Positions 41,501 through 52,971 of a DNA stretch of 64,000 nucleotides are shown here, one piece after another. The DNA comes from a bacterium. Its GTDB lineage: Bacteria; Eisenbacteria; RBG-16-71-46; CAIMUX01. The stretch covers positions 1 to 64,000 of the forward strand of contig JAUIHP010000007.1 in assembly GCA_030431975.1 (NCBI GenBank), in the 5' to 3' direction. The notes under the pieces were generated by a model. That model searched no databases, was not told the DNA's origin, and saw only the letters and a program-made list of their open reading frames with translations. Both the position numbers and the translations under genes were made by a program. Position 1 is the stretch's first letter. Each line of letters starts with the position of its first letter.

Positions 41501-41810
41501 CGAGGCGGTCATGGAGTCGGGTGTGTCCCGCTTCCGTCCGATCGTACTCACGTCGATGACGACCTTTCTGGGACTGACTCCGCTGCTGCTGGAAAAGAGC
41601 ATGCAGGCCCGGTTCCTGATTCCGATGGCGGTCTCGCTGGCGTTCGGCGTGATCTTTGCGACGTTCATTACTCTGGTCATCGTGCCCGCGAGCTACATGA
41701 TCCTGGAGGATCTGCGGAAGCTTCTGGGGAGCGGGGAGGTGCCTCAGGCCGAGACGGTGGGAGGGGTCGAGCCGCCGACGGGAGATGTGATACCGTCCGG
41801 CAATGCTTAA
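38595..41810 (+). CDS. RND efflux pump permease (AcrB-like superfamily)
   Basis: A 1071-aa proton-driven pump with 12 membrane segments and two large periplasmic loops. The TM4 relay carries two aspartates (VLGIVVDDAIVVGENIF), as in AcrB. The second half repeats the fold (IVALTGVVVNDSLVMVDRVN). A Gly/Arg-rich insertion (SRRQGPGGGRGATGGGG) lies in the second periplasmic loop at about 618-635. It starts at GTG in a GTGA overlap, with ATG nine bases later as an alternative. It works with the adaptor and channel encoded upstream. Confidence 0.93.
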   Translation: MNNMIAWFAKNSVAANLLMFVIMAAGLVAILTVKQEVFPEFSLDLITVTVPYPGAAPEEVEEAVCIRIEEEIDGIDGIKEISSTASENIGVISIEIEPGTDTRDLLDDVKSAVDAIDTFPDEVEEPVIEELSNRRQVISISVFGNTDEASLKELGERVRDEVTALDEVTLAELTNIRPYEISIEVSEESMRRYGLMLSDVSAAVRRSSLDLPGGSIKTRGGEILLRSEGQAYTGADFEDIVIRSRPDGSRLTVGHVATVVDGFADTDQQSSFDGQPSVLVQVYRVGQQSAIGVADAVNEYVEEAQARLPEGIHITTWSDNSRVLRSRMSVLLRNGAGGFLLVFTSLALFLRFRLAFWVSLGIPISFLGAALMMPWLDVSVNLISLFAFIVVLGIVVDDAIVVGENIFSHQRRHGRGLKGAIEGAQEVGTPVVFAVLTTIAAFSPLLNVQGSTGKIMAVIPMIVIPTLVFSLVESLCILPAHLAHEAPKKDENPGLWHRFQDRFAHGLERFVDRAYRPSLRFAVRHRYATFAWGMATLLLSIGLVAGGWIRFTFFPPVEADYVTASLTMPQGTPAAVTAEGISYLEGTALQLREELGEEFEGEHPFRHVSAVVGSTPFGSRRQGPGGGRGATGGGGQAHVGEVTIELAAAENRSATSQEILTRWRQMTGPIADAVQLSFNSSLFSPGDPINIQLSGLDLDELTAAAEAVKTELAKYPGISDISDSFREGKRQIELQIRPEAEQLGLTLSDIALQVRQGFYGDEIQNIQRGRDEVKVFVRYPESGRESLGDLENMRIRTPSGLEVPLNTVAEASLGRGFASIRRVDRMRSVNVTADIDEDQATANEVLGEMAAGVLPRISADHGGIFFSFEGQQAEQRETLGGLAKGFAVALLVIYALMAVPFKSYVQPLIVMTAIPFGLVGAIWGHALLGMNLTILSMFGIVALTGVVVNDSLVMVDRVNNLRRQGMKLHEAVMESGVSRFRPIVLTSMTTFLGLTPLLLEKSMQARFLIPMAVSLAFGVIFATFITLVIVPASYMILEDLRKLLGSGEVPQAETVGGVEPPTGDVIPSGNA

Positions 41811-44451
41811 TCAAAACGCGTTCCGTCCGTCCCTCTGCCGGCCTTTGTGTCTGTCTCGGGACTTGCTTCCGAGTCTGTCTCTGACTTTGCCTCGGCTCCT
41901 GTTTCTGGTGCTGGCCGTAGCGATCCTCTCTTCGGTCGCGGGATCCGGCTTCGCCGCACCTCTCGACTACTACCTGCCGGCGGGGCAGAACTACGACTCC
42001 GCTGTCCCGGACCCGGAGTCCATTCTTGGCTATGAGGTCGGAGAGTGGCATGCGCGTCCGGACCAACTTGTCGAGTACTGCCGAGTGGTCGAGGGAGCAA
42101 GCGACCGGGTCGTGGTCGACCAAATCGGCCGCACTCACGAAAGCCGACCGGTCGTGGTCGCCTATATCTCGTCTGCCGACAACATCGCCCGTCTCGACGA
42201 GATCCGGCAACGGCACGCGTCCCTCAGCGAATCGGGTGGTCCGTCTCCTGGAGGCGACGACCCAGTCGTTGTCTATCTCGGGTACTCGATCCACGGAAAC
42301 GAGTCGAGCGGTAGCAACGCAGGGTTGTTGGCTCTCTATCACTATGCAGCTTCGCGTTCCGACGAGGTTCAAGAGCTGCTCGAGAACACGGTCATCATTC
42401 TCGATCCGTGCATGAACCCGGACGGACTGGGTCGCTTTGCGCATTGGGCAAACTCGAATCGCAGTCTACATCCCAACCCGAATCCGATCGATCGCGAGCA
42501 CAACGAAGCCTGGCCCGGCGGCCGCACCAATCACTACACCTTCGATCTCAACCGGGACTGGTTGTTGGCGGTTCATCCGGAGTCACGGGCTCGGCTGGGT
42601 GTCTTTCAGGCATGGCGCCCGAACGTGCTTTCCGACTTTCACGAGATGGGATCGGATGCGACGTACTTCTTCCAGCCCGGGGTTCCGAGTCGCAAGAACC
42701 CTCTGACCCCGGAAGAGAATGTTCGCTTCACCGAGCGAATGGCGACCTTTCACCGGAAAGCACTCGACGAGATCGGTTCGCTCTATTACAGCGAAGAACG
42801 ATTCGACGACTTCTACTACGGGAAGGGGTCGACCTACCCGGACGTCCAGGGATGTATCGGCATCCTCTTCGAACAGGCGAGTTCACGAGGGCACAACCGG
42901 GACTCGATCAACGGCACCTTTGACTTCGCGTTTACCGTCCGCAATCAGTTCCTGACCTCGCTTTCGACGGTGGAGGGCGCCCACGCCATGCGGTCAGAAC
43001 TGCTCGAGTATCAGCACCGTTTCTATCGCGATGCCATGAACGAAGCGAAGAAAAGTAGCATCCGTGGCTGGATCTTCGGTGACGCCTTCGACCCGGCGCG
43101 CACCGACCGAATGCTGGACCTTGTTCTTCAGCACGGCGTCGAGGTTTTCGAACTGGATCGCGCCACCGATCAGGGAGGACAGCGCTTCGAGCCAGGATCT
43201 GCCTATGTCATTCCCATGGAGCAGCGACAGTCCCGATTGCTCCGCGGAATGATGGACCGAAGCACCAGTTTTTCCGACAGCATCTTCTATGATGTCTCGG
43301 CGTGGACGATTCCTTTGGCGATGGGGCTTCCCTACTCCGAGACGACGAGTGTGTCCGGGCTCTTGGGCGACCGGGTCACCGAAGTTCCCTCCCGCGCGAA
43401 GACCTTCGACGCCACGACGGCGGCCTACGCCTATGCCTTCACATGGGACAGCTACTGGGCGCCGCGGGCCCTCGGTCGTTTGCTGCAGAGTGGAGTTCGG
43501 GCTCGCGTCGCGACCTCTCCCTTTACGGGCGTGACCACGAGCGGCGAGCGGGCCCTTGGTCGTGGAACCATCGTCATCCCGACCTCCATCCAGGACGTCG
43601 ATTCGGCCGAGTTGCGACGACACCTGGAAGAGATCGCCCGCGAGGATGGGATCGAGATTCTGTCTCTGACGACCGGAGGGACTCCCGTCGGAATCGACTT
43701 GGGGAGTCCGAGCCTGCGTCACCTGCCCGAGCCGAAGGTCCTGCTCGCCGTCGACAGTGGGACCTCGTCCTACGAAGCGGGAGCGATCTGGCATCTGCTC
43801 GACCATCGGCACGGCTTGCGCGTCACTCGCGTTTCGCAGGAAAGCCTTCCGGATCGGGACCTGCACGAGTACACCCACATCATTTTGCCCAGCGGCGGCT
43901 ACGGCTCCTGGAGCGAAGAACAGATCGAGAAGCTCTCGAGTTGGGTCGGCGACGGGGGAACGTTCATTGCAGTTCGAAACGCGGTCAACTGGGTGTTGTC
44001 CCAGGAATGGGTGAAGTCGGAACGACGTGACCGCAGAGACCTGGGTCCCGAGAACAAAGAGTATGCGGACGCGGCGGCCCGCAGCGATGCGCGCCGACTG
44101 AGCGGAGCCATCTTCGAAGGTGAGATCGACGAGACACACCCGTTGGCCTATGGCTACCGCCGTCCGACGCTGCCCGTCTTTCGCAATCACCGAAACTTCA
44201 TCGATCCAAGCGGCAACCCTTACGCCAACGTCGTTCAGCTCCGCGGCAACCCGCTGCTGGCCGGATACCTGCACAAGAGCCAACGCACAGCAGTCGCCGG
44301 GTCGGCCTCGCTCATCGCAGAGCGAAAAGGAAGCGGGCTCGTCGTGCTCATGGTTGACGACCCAACCTTCCGCGGCTTCTGGTACGGAACCAACAAACTG
44401 CTGCTGAACTCGATCTTCTTCTCACGAGTCGTTGACCGCACCGGCGGCTGA
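41803..44451 (+). CDS. M14 family zinc metallocarboxypeptidase, secreted
   Basis: An 882-aa protein. The N-terminus is a long hydrophobic leader (about 20-50) that should direct export. The M14 core has zinc ligands His164 and Glu167 (YSIHGNESSG) and His280 (LSDFHEMG), NPDG (205-208), the substrate Arg in FDLNRDW (247-253), and catalytic Glu357 (GILFEQAS). The C-terminal 300 residues look like a glutamine-amidotransferase-like flavodoxin fold (HIILPSGGYGSWSEEQIEKL), as in several large M14 proteins. It overlaps the pump gene by eight bases, so it belongs to the RND operon; a link between a peptidase and the pump is unusual. Confidence 0.9.
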   Translation: MLNQNAFRPSLCRPLCLSRDLLPSLSLTLPRLLFLVLAVAILSSVAGSGFAAPLDYYLPAGQNYDSAVPDPESILGYEVGEWHARPDQLVEYCRVVEGASDRVVVDQIGRTHESRPVVVAYISSADNIARLDEIRQRHASLSESGGPSPGGDDPVVVYLGYSIHGNESSGSNAGLLALYHYAASRSDEVQELLENTVIILDPCMNPDGLGRFAHWANSNRSLHPNPNPIDREHNEAWPGGRTNHYTFDLNRDWLLAVHPESRARLGVFQAWRPNVLSDFHEMGSDATYFFQPGVPSRKNPLTPEENVRFTERMATFHRKALDEIGSLYYSEERFDDFYYGKGSTYPDVQGCIGILFEQASSRGHNRDSINGTFDFAFTVRNQFLTSLSTVEGAHAMRSELLEYQHRFYRDAMNEAKKSSIRGWIFGDAFDPARTDRMLDLVLQHGVEVFELDRATDQGGQRFEPGSAYVIPMEQRQSRLLRGMMDRSTSFSDSIFYDVSAWTIPLAMGLPYSETTSVSGLLGDRVTEVPSRAKTFDATTAAYAYAFTWDSYWAPRALGRLLQSGVRARVATSPFTGVTTSGERALGRGTIVIPTSIQDVDSAELRRHLEEIAREDGIEILSLTTGGTPVGIDLGSPSLRHLPEPKVLLAVDSGTSSYEAGAIWHLLDHRHGLRVTRVSQESLPDRDLHEYTHIILPSGGYGSWSEEQIEKLSSWVGDGGTFIAVRNAVNWVLSQEWVKSERRDRRDLGPENKEYADAAARSDARRLSGAIFEGEIDETHPLAYGYRRPTLPVFRNHRNFIDPSGNPYANVVQLRGNPLLAGYLHKSQRTAVAGSASLIAERKGSGLVVLMVDDPTFRGFWYGTNKLLLNSIFFSRVVDRTGG

Positions 44452-44482
44452 GCTCGCGTGCGAGTAAGGTGGCTACGTCCTG

Positions 44483-44592
44483 CTCGTTGGGAGGCGTATG
44501 TGGGTGAGCCGGCGACGGACTGCTGGTTGAGGCCCGTGTGTGGATGAGTCGGCTGAGTTCGGCTCGTTGTGAGTCGTATGTGAGTGAGCCGG
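44483..44592. repeat. 80-bp-period direct repeat upstream of the lipoprotein gene
   Basis: A 30-bp segment at 44483-44512 recurs at 44563-44592 with 27 of 30 bases identical. A third, more diverged copy lies between them (44521-44551). The common core is CGTATGTG(G/A)GTGAGCCGG. It fills the gap before the lipoprotein gene; no ORF or terminator explains it. Confidence 0.8.
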
Positions 44593-44641
44593 GTACGTTT
44601 CTGTGGGGTCGCCGCTCACGGTTTCACTTTGGAGTGACAAG

Positions 44642-45889
44642 ATGCTCAATCGTTTCGCTCGGATTCGTCTCTTGCTGGTCTGTTGCCTTCCACTTCTTGC
44701 AGGTTGCGGTGGGGATTCGGACTCACCGAGCAGCCCGAGCGGGCCGGACGACTCCACAGATCCGTCCGTCCGGGTTTCGTCCGCCGTGGCTGAAGTGCAA
44801 GTCGGTGAGACGGTCCAGTTCGTCGTCGAAACCATGAACCTCTCGGATACGAGTGTCGTCTGGTCGGTCGAAGGAGGAGAGGGTCGGGGAACGATTTCGG
44901 GGTCCGGAGTCTTCACCGCACCCGCCCTGGTTCCGGATCCCCCACAAGTCACGGTTCGGGCGACGTCCGTGTCGGATCCAGGCGTTTCCGGTGCGGCCGC
45001 CGTCACGATTACTCCCGATCCATCGGAACCTGCGGGACCCTTGGCCCATCTTTCGGTCGCACTACGCGGGGGTTCGGCGGCGACCGTAGCCTTGGAAGAG
45101 GGATTCGAAGCCGCGCTCACCGGCATCTACGAGGTTTCCGTCGAGGCGGACGCTCTGGTGAACACGGGAACGTTCACCTTCAACGGTCAAACTTGGGCCT
45201 ATGACCCGAATCCCAATGATCAGCTGGTCGTGGTCGCTCCCGGTGCACCGACAACCACCATCACCTGGACCCGGTTTTTCTTCGCCGAGGACGTGGCATC
45301 GGCAGAGGATCTACTCGAGGCCCACGACGTTGCCGGTCATGTCATCGTCGATGGATTGGTCGATCTCACCTTCGCTTCCGCCGTCGATACGCGTTGCTGC
45401 GGAACCGGGGGATACCTCTACACCTACTCCGGGACCATCCAACATGATGGCAGCACCTGGAGTGTCAGCGAGAGAGGCGAGGCCGAAACCTTCTTCGAGC
45501 CGTCCGGCGGAGTCGAGTACCGAAGTGAAGAAGGGCTGGTCGCCGACTACGTTTCCGGAGATCGCGCCATCCACATCGAGTACTACCGGGACTACGACAG
45601 TATCTTCGTCGACAACTTCGTCACCGATTCGAAGGAGTCGATCGCCAGCCGGTATACGGAAGGCGGGGTGACCTACAGCTACGTAGGCGCCGCCCCCAAC
45701 GAACCGGCTTTCGTCCGCTCGCTGACCTTCAACGGAGAGCCCAGTGAACTCGAGCTTTGGGAAGCGACCGGCGGGGTTCTTCGGAACGGTGAAGTCTACG
45801 GACGCCTGGTGTGGGAAGGGCAGCTGGACGGAACCTACCGGCTTCTGTTGAAGAGTGCCGACGGATCGGAGACCCTGATCGAGTACTAA
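44642..45889 (+). CDS. Lipoprotein with Ig-like domain, function unknown
   Basis: A 415-aa protein with a lipobox (LLAGC, Cys22) and a Ser/Pro/Asp linker, so it is anchored in a membrane. Residues about 40-125 match a bacterial Ig-like repeat (VQVGETVQFVVET ... GTISGSGVFTAPALVPDPPQVTV). The remaining 290 residues are beta-rich and unrecognised, with a paired Cys motif (DTRCCGTGGYLYTY). ATG at 44642 has GGAG upstream; the frame is open from 44603. It may be a surface-exposed binding protein. It is a single gene between the repeats and a convergent E1 gene. Confidence 0.78.
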   Translation: MLNRFARIRLLLVCCLPLLAGCGGDSDSPSSPSGPDDSTDPSVRVSSAVAEVQVGETVQFVVETMNLSDTSVVWSVEGGEGRGTISGSGVFTAPALVPDPPQVTVRATSVSDPGVSGAAAVTITPDPSEPAGPLAHLSVALRGGSAATVALEEGFEAALTGIYEVSVEADALVNTGTFTFNGQTWAYDPNPNDQLVVVAPGAPTTTITWTRFFFAEDVASAEDLLEAHDVAGHVIVDGLVDLTFASAVDTRCCGTGGYLYTYSGTIQHDGSTWSVSERGEAETFFEPSGGVEYRSEEGLVADYVSGDRAIHIEYYRDYDSIFVDNFVTDSKESIASRYTEGGVTYSYVGAAPNEPAFVRSLTFNGEPSELELWEATGGVLRNGEVYGRLVWEGQLDGTYRLLLKSADGSETLIEY

Positions 45890-46003
45890 GCCCGAGTCGG
45901 AGTCGCGAGCCGAAGGCGGTTTGCGCCGACGAGTTTTGCCCAATCAAGGTTACGTCCAGCGGGCTCTTGCCGTCCGGTGCGTTCCGTGGGGTTCGCCCGT
46001 CCC

Positions 46004-48286
46004 TTACCGGCCCGCGACTTCTTTCGCCGCGGTGAGAATCTGCTCTTCCGACGGTAATACCAAGTTCGCCGCAGGTCCGAGCGGAATGTAGGTGTCATTC
46101 CCCACGACCCGCTTCATCGGCAGATGACCGAGCCCATTCTCGACCAGCGCGGTCATCATCGGTTCACTGACGCCGCCGCTCTTCCGACCTTCATCGACGA
46201 TCAGGACTTTTCCGCAGTCCCGCGCGTGGCGGCACATCCCCTCGACATCCATCGGTGCAATCCAGCGCAGATCAAAAACGCGGGCTCGAATCCCGTGCTC
46301 CTGTTCCAGGACGCGGGCCACTCGAAGCGACATCCAGACACCGTTTCCGTAGGTCAGGATGGCGAGGTCCTGACGGTCTTCGTGATAGACCCGCCCGACG
46401 CCGGGCTCGACGTACTCGCTGAGGGCCGGAACCGGGAAGGCCCACTCGCCGTCCTTTTCCTCGTGCAGGTCTTTCGTCATGTAGAGCGCGATGGGTTCGA
46501 GAAACGCGACGACCCGACCATCGACCTGGGCGAGCGCGGCACAGGTGCGGAGCATGGCCGCGGCGTCATCACCGCGAGAGGGACACGCGATGACGAGGCC
46601 GGGGATGTCCCGAAGCGCCGTGATGCTGTTGTCGTTGTGGAAGTGTCCGCCGAATCCCTTCTGATACCCGAGGGATGCGATGCGAACGATCATGGGATTG
46701 GCGAACTGTCGGTTCGAAAAGAACTGCAACGAGCAGGCTTCGCCGCGAATCTGGTCGCAGGCGTTGTGAAAATAGGCGAGGTACTGAATCTCCGGGATGG
46801 GCAGGAGTCCCATGTACCCGGCCCCCTGAGCGAGACCCAGAATCGATGACTCGTCCAAAAGACTGTTGAAAACCCGCCCGGCCGCGAATGTTTTTTCCAT
46901 TCCGGTCGTGACGTTGTAGACGCCGCCTTTGCGAGCGACATCCTCTCCGAAGATCAGTCCCTGGGAGTACTTGGCCATCACCTCGAAGAGCCCGGCGTTG
47001 ATCTGTGCCGCCAAGTGTTTCGGACCACGTCGCTCCGGCAGGTTCTCTTCCGACTCGAACACCTCGAGCCGTGTTGCGCCGTAATCGCTTCGTGTCGCCT
47101 CTGCTTTGACCGCATCGGGAGTGTAGGGCGCGAGTGGTTCGATGATCTCCGCTGCGCTCGACAGCCGGGGTCGCTTCCGAGCGGATTCTCCCAACGTTCG
47201 ACACCGCTTACGGATGTTTTCGTAGCGACCGAGCAGGTCCTCGGATGAGATCAGTCCGGCTTCCAGACACAGCCGCGCCGTCGTACGCACAGGGTCTTGG
47301 GCTTCGGTCTCCTCGACTTCCTCCATCGAGCGGTACTCGAGCTCGAAGTCGCTTCCGGCATGTCCCAGCAGTCGCACGACTTTGAGGTGAAGAAAGACAG
47401 GAACCCGGCGCTCGCGACAGTACTCTACGGCTTCGGAGACATCCCGGTGTGCTTCCCGAACGTCGAGTCCGTTGGCGCGGAAGTACTTGATCCCCGGCTG
47501 GCTGAGAAAAGCCCGCTCGATGTATCCCTTCGGACTGCGGACCGAGATGCCGATCCCGTTGTCTTCACAAACGAAGAGGATGGGAACGGGAAGGTTCTGA
47601 TACGCAGTCCAGGCCGCCATGTTGAATGCGCCGAGCGCGGTGCTGTGGTTGGAACTGGCGTCTCCCAGACTGCAAACGACGATGGAGTCGCGCGGGACAG
47701 GAAGCTCTGCTCCGATGCGCTTGGCCCGGCGAATGGCGATGGCGCAGCCGACGGCTTTCGGCAGGTGACTGGCGATCGTGCTCGTTTGCGGCAGGATCCA
47801 GAGCTTCTTGTTTCCCCAAACCTTGTGGCGCCCGCCCGACATCGGATCGTCTGCGCTCGCGACCTGGGAAAGAATCGTGTCGTGGATGGGATCGACGTCC
47901 GGGTCCTGCCGGCTTCGGTGAACGACGAAACCACCGCTTCGGTAGTGCAAAAAAGCCGGATCCGTCGGGCGGGTGAAGTGCGCGACCAGAGCGTTGCCTT
48001 CATGACCGGAACTACCGATCGTATAGAAGGACGCGTTGTCTTTGCGCAACTCGCGCGCGATGAGGTCGAGGTGCCGCGAAATCATCTGAGACTCGAGAAC
48101 GTCGAGCATCTCGTGTCCCGTGATGTCGTAGGACGAGTAGACAGGAGCGTTCAGATCCCGGACCGGTTTCTTCGCTCCGGCCCAATTACGGACGAAGGAG
48201 ACGAAGCTCTCGTCGATGACGGCTGCGCGGTTGAACTTACTCAAGGGTTTCGTCTCCGCGGAATCAGAACGCGTTGACGCCGTCAC
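46004..48286 (-). CDS. Fused alpha-beta E1 component of a 2-oxoacid dehydrogenase
   Basis: A 760-aa thiamine-diphosphate enzyme. The alpha half carries FYTIGSSGHEGNALVAHF and the TPP motif GDASSN ... EDNGIGIS (208-247). The beta half begins near 415 (INAGLFEVMAKYSQGLIFGEDVA) and contains FGGHFHNDNS and LDESSILGLAQGAGY, ending with LIVDEGRKSGGVSE. The fused arrangement is of the branched-chain/pyruvate type, decarboxylating a 2-oxoacid for transfer to an E2 lipoyl group; E2 and E3 are not in the window. It follows a glutaryl-CoA-dehydrogenase-like gene with a 23-bp overlap, suggesting co-expression in amino-acid catabolism. The substrate is not determined by sequence. Confidence 0.9.
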   Translation of the reverse strand: MTASTRSDSAETKPLSKFNRAAVIDESFVSFVRNWAGAKKPVRDLNAPVYSSYDITGHEMLDVLESQMISRHLDLIARELRKDNASFYTIGSSGHEGNALVAHFTRPTDPAFLHYRSGGFVVHRSRQDPDVDPIHDTILSQVASADDPMSGGRHKVWGNKKLWILPQTSTIASHLPKAVGCAIAIRRAKRIGAELPVPRDSIVVCSLGDASSNHSTALGAFNMAAWTAYQNLPVPILFVCEDNGIGISVRSPKGYIERAFLSQPGIKYFRANGLDVREAHRDVSEAVEYCRERRVPVFLHLKVVRLLGHAGSDFELEYRSMEEVEETEAQDPVRTTARLCLEAGLISSEDLLGRYENIRKRCRTLGESARKRPRLSSAAEIIEPLAPYTPDAVKAEATRSDYGATRLEVFESEENLPERRGPKHLAAQINAGLFEVMAKYSQGLIFGEDVARKGGVYNVTTGMEKTFAAGRVFNSLLDESSILGLAQGAGYMGLLPIPEIQYLAYFHNACDQIRGEACSLQFFSNRQFANPMIVRIASLGYQKGFGGHFHNDNSITALRDIPGLVIACPSRGDDAAAMLRTCAALAQVDGRVVAFLEPIALYMTKDLHEEKDGEWAFPVPALSEYVEPGVGRVYHEDRQDLAILTYGNGVWMSLRVARVLEQEHGIRARVFDLRWIAPMDVEGMCRHARDCGKVLIVDEGRKSGGVSEPMMTALVENGLGHLPMKRVVGNDTYIPLGPAANLVLPSEEQILTAAKEVAGR

Positions 48287-49430
48287 AAATCTGTCGGCCT
48301 ACCGACAGTTCGTGAATCGTTTCCGTTCCTTCGTACGTGATCACGCTTTCCAGATTCAGCATGTGCCGAATCGGGCTGTACTCGACGCTGATTCCACCGG
48401 CGCCGAGAATGTCGCGCGCGTCCCGTGCGATGTCGAGACCCATCCGCACGTTGTTCCACTTGGCCAGCGAAACCTGCGTCGGGTGCATCTCGCCCTTGTC
48501 CTTGAGCCGGCCAAGCTGCAGCGACAGGAGCTGCGCCGTCGTGATGCGACGCGTCATGTCGGCGAAGCGCCGTTGGATGGTCTGCGTGTGAGTGAGCGGG
48601 CGGCCGAAGAGAATGCGTTCCTTGGCAAAGCCGAGGGCTTCCTCCATCGATCCGATGGCGGCGCCGATGGCTCCCCATGTGATTCCGAACCGGGCCTGGG
48701 TCAAACAGGTCAGCGGAGACTTCAGTCCGTTTGCTTCGGGAAGACGGTTGGACTCCGGAACGCGGACATGATCGAAGAAGAGTTCGGAGGTGATCGACGC
48801 GCGCAGGGAGTACTTCTTCAGCGTATCCCGCGTCGTGAAGCCTTCCATTCCCTTGTCGACGAGGAAGCCTCGGACTCCGTCCTCGGTCTGTGCCCAAACG
48901 ATCGCGACGTCGGCGATACCGCCATTCGTGATCCACATCTTGGCGCCGTTGAGGATCCAATCGTCCCCGTCCCGCTTGGCGTGCGTCTTCATCGTACCCG
49001 GGTCGGATCCACCGTCCGGTTCGGTCAGACCGAAGCATCCGATGATCGAACCGTCGGCCATCCCCGGCAGGTACTTCTGCTTCTGCTCTTCGCTGCCCCA
49101 GGTGTGGATCGGGAACATGCAAAGGCTGCCCTGTACGGAAACGAAACTGCGCAGGCCGCTGTCGCCGCGCTCGAGTTCCTGACAGATCAGACCGTAGGTG
49201 ACGTTGTTGAGTCCGGCGCAGCCGTACCCTTCCAGGTTGCAGCCGAGAAGTCCCATCTCCGCCATCTCCGGAATCATCTCGGAGGGAAACCGGTGCTCGT
49301 CGAAGGCGTCGGCGATGACCGGCTGCACCTTCTCGTCGACCCAGCGACGAACCAATTGCTGGACCTGGCGCTCCTCTTCGCTGAGGAGAGACTTCATATC
49401 GAAGAAATCGTAAGGAGTCGGATTGCTCAT
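48264..49430 (-). CDS. Acyl-CoA dehydrogenase, glutaryl-CoA dehydrogenase-like
   Basis: A 388-aa flavoprotein. It fits the glutaryl-CoA dehydrogenase subgroup: GDSGLRSFVSVQGSLCMFPI contains the Arg that binds the glutaryl carboxylate, GCFGLTEPDGGSDPGTMKT is conserved, and the general base is Glu367 in TYEGTETIHELSVGRQI. GCDH oxidises and decarboxylates glutaryl-CoA to crotonyl-CoA in lysine and tryptophan breakdown. The start is ATG at 49430. It is first in an operon with the fused E1; a TATAAT box is 137 bp upstream. Other short-chain acyl-CoA substrates remain possible. Confidence 0.87.
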   Translation of the reverse strand: MSNPTPYDFFDMKSLLSEEERQVQQLVRRWVDEKVQPVIADAFDEHRFPSEMIPEMAEMGLLGCNLEGYGCAGLNNVTYGLICQELERGDSGLRSFVSVQGSLCMFPIHTWGSEEQKQKYLPGMADGSIIGCFGLTEPDGGSDPGTMKTHAKRDGDDWILNGAKMWITNGGIADVAIVWAQTEDGVRGFLVDKGMEGFTTRDTLKKYSLRASITSELFFDHVRVPESNRLPEANGLKSPLTCLTQARFGITWGAIGAAIGSMEEALGFAKERILFGRPLTHTQTIQRRFADMTRRITTAQLLSLQLGRLKDKGEMHPTQVSLAKWNNVRMGLDIARDARDILGAGGISVEYSPIRHMLNLESVITYEGTETIHELSVGRQICDGVNAF

Positions 49431-49724
49431 GATCGTTCCTTGCGGAGGGACATTTCGTTTCTGGTACGGGGCTCACGGTCGGGTGCCGAGTCGGGGCCGG
49501 TTCGTTGCGAACCCGCCGGGTCGGCCATTCCGAACTGAGTCGGCCATCCGTCGCCGTGAAGCGGCCATTATAAGGATAGGGAGGGGGCCGGAGGCCAGAG
49601 AATTATCAGTATTGTTTATCGAAGAGTGGAAAAAGAATCAGTCAGGCGAATAGGTGGCGCCGAGCCGGCGAGCGGGCCAATGGACTGGTTCACCAAGTTC
49701 CGCCGAAACCAAAGTTCCGGGATT
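49431..49724. other. Intergenic region upstream of the gcdH-like gene
   Basis: 294 bp. It holds three CGGCCAT motifs and GAGTCGG-type repeats (about 49530-49568), a TATAAT box at 49567-49572 and an AT-rich patch (49600-49640). No gene is visible on either strand. Confidence 0.5.
49567..49572 (-). promoter_or_regulatory. Candidate -10 box for the gcdH-like operon
   Basis: A perfect TATAAT reads on the minus strand 137 bp before the start codon. No clear -35 lies at 16-18 bp, where the sequence is G-rich, so the call is tentative. Confidence 0.35.
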
Positions 49725-50105
49725 TCAGCCCGCTCGTCTGCCCTGAACTCCTGCGGCGACGATTCCGCCCCATCCGGCCAGGAGAAGCAGTCCACCGAAC
49801 GGCGTCACGGCGCCCCAACGACCGACGTCGGTCAGGCACAGGATGTAGAGGCTGCCGGCGAAGACGACGATCCCGCCGACCAGGGTCCCCCCGATGAACC
49901 GGACCAGCCCGGGCCGGATGCGTTCGGAGTGAAGCGCAATGACTGCCAGAAGGACGGCGTGGATGAGGTGGTACCGGGTCGCCATCTGGTAGGTCTCCAT
50001 GCGCTCAGCGGACATGGAGTCGGAAAGAGCGTGAGCGCCGAAAGCTCCGGCGGCGACCGCCGTGAAGCCGAGGATTCCGGCCAAAGAAAGAAGGGTGGAG
50101 TTCAT
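49725..50105 (-). CDS. DUF423 family membrane protein (YgdD-like)
   Basis: A 126-aa protein with four predicted membrane segments and the DUF423 signature: GILGFTAVAAGAFGAHAL at the start, MATRYHLIHAVLLAVIAL in the second segment and TPFGGLLLLAGWGGIV at the end. The function of this family is unknown. The open frame begins with TTG at 50123; the ATG at 50105 matches the family start. It lies 73 bp downstream of the M56 gene on the same strand and may share its transcript. Confidence 0.88.
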   Translation of the reverse strand: MNSTLLSLAGILGFTAVAAGAFGAHALSDSMSAERMETYQMATRYHLIHAVLLAVIALHSERIRPGLVRFIGGTLVGGIVVFAGSLYILCLTDVGRWGAVTPFGGLLLLAGWGGIVAAGVQGRRAG

Positions 50106-50178
50106 CTCCGCAGCATAGCGCAAGCGAACGACGAACCCACCCTTTGCTCAGAACACCGTCCGCGTTGGAGCGGACCGG

Positions 50179-52967
<2,789 letters not shown>

Positions 52968-52971
<4 letters not shown>

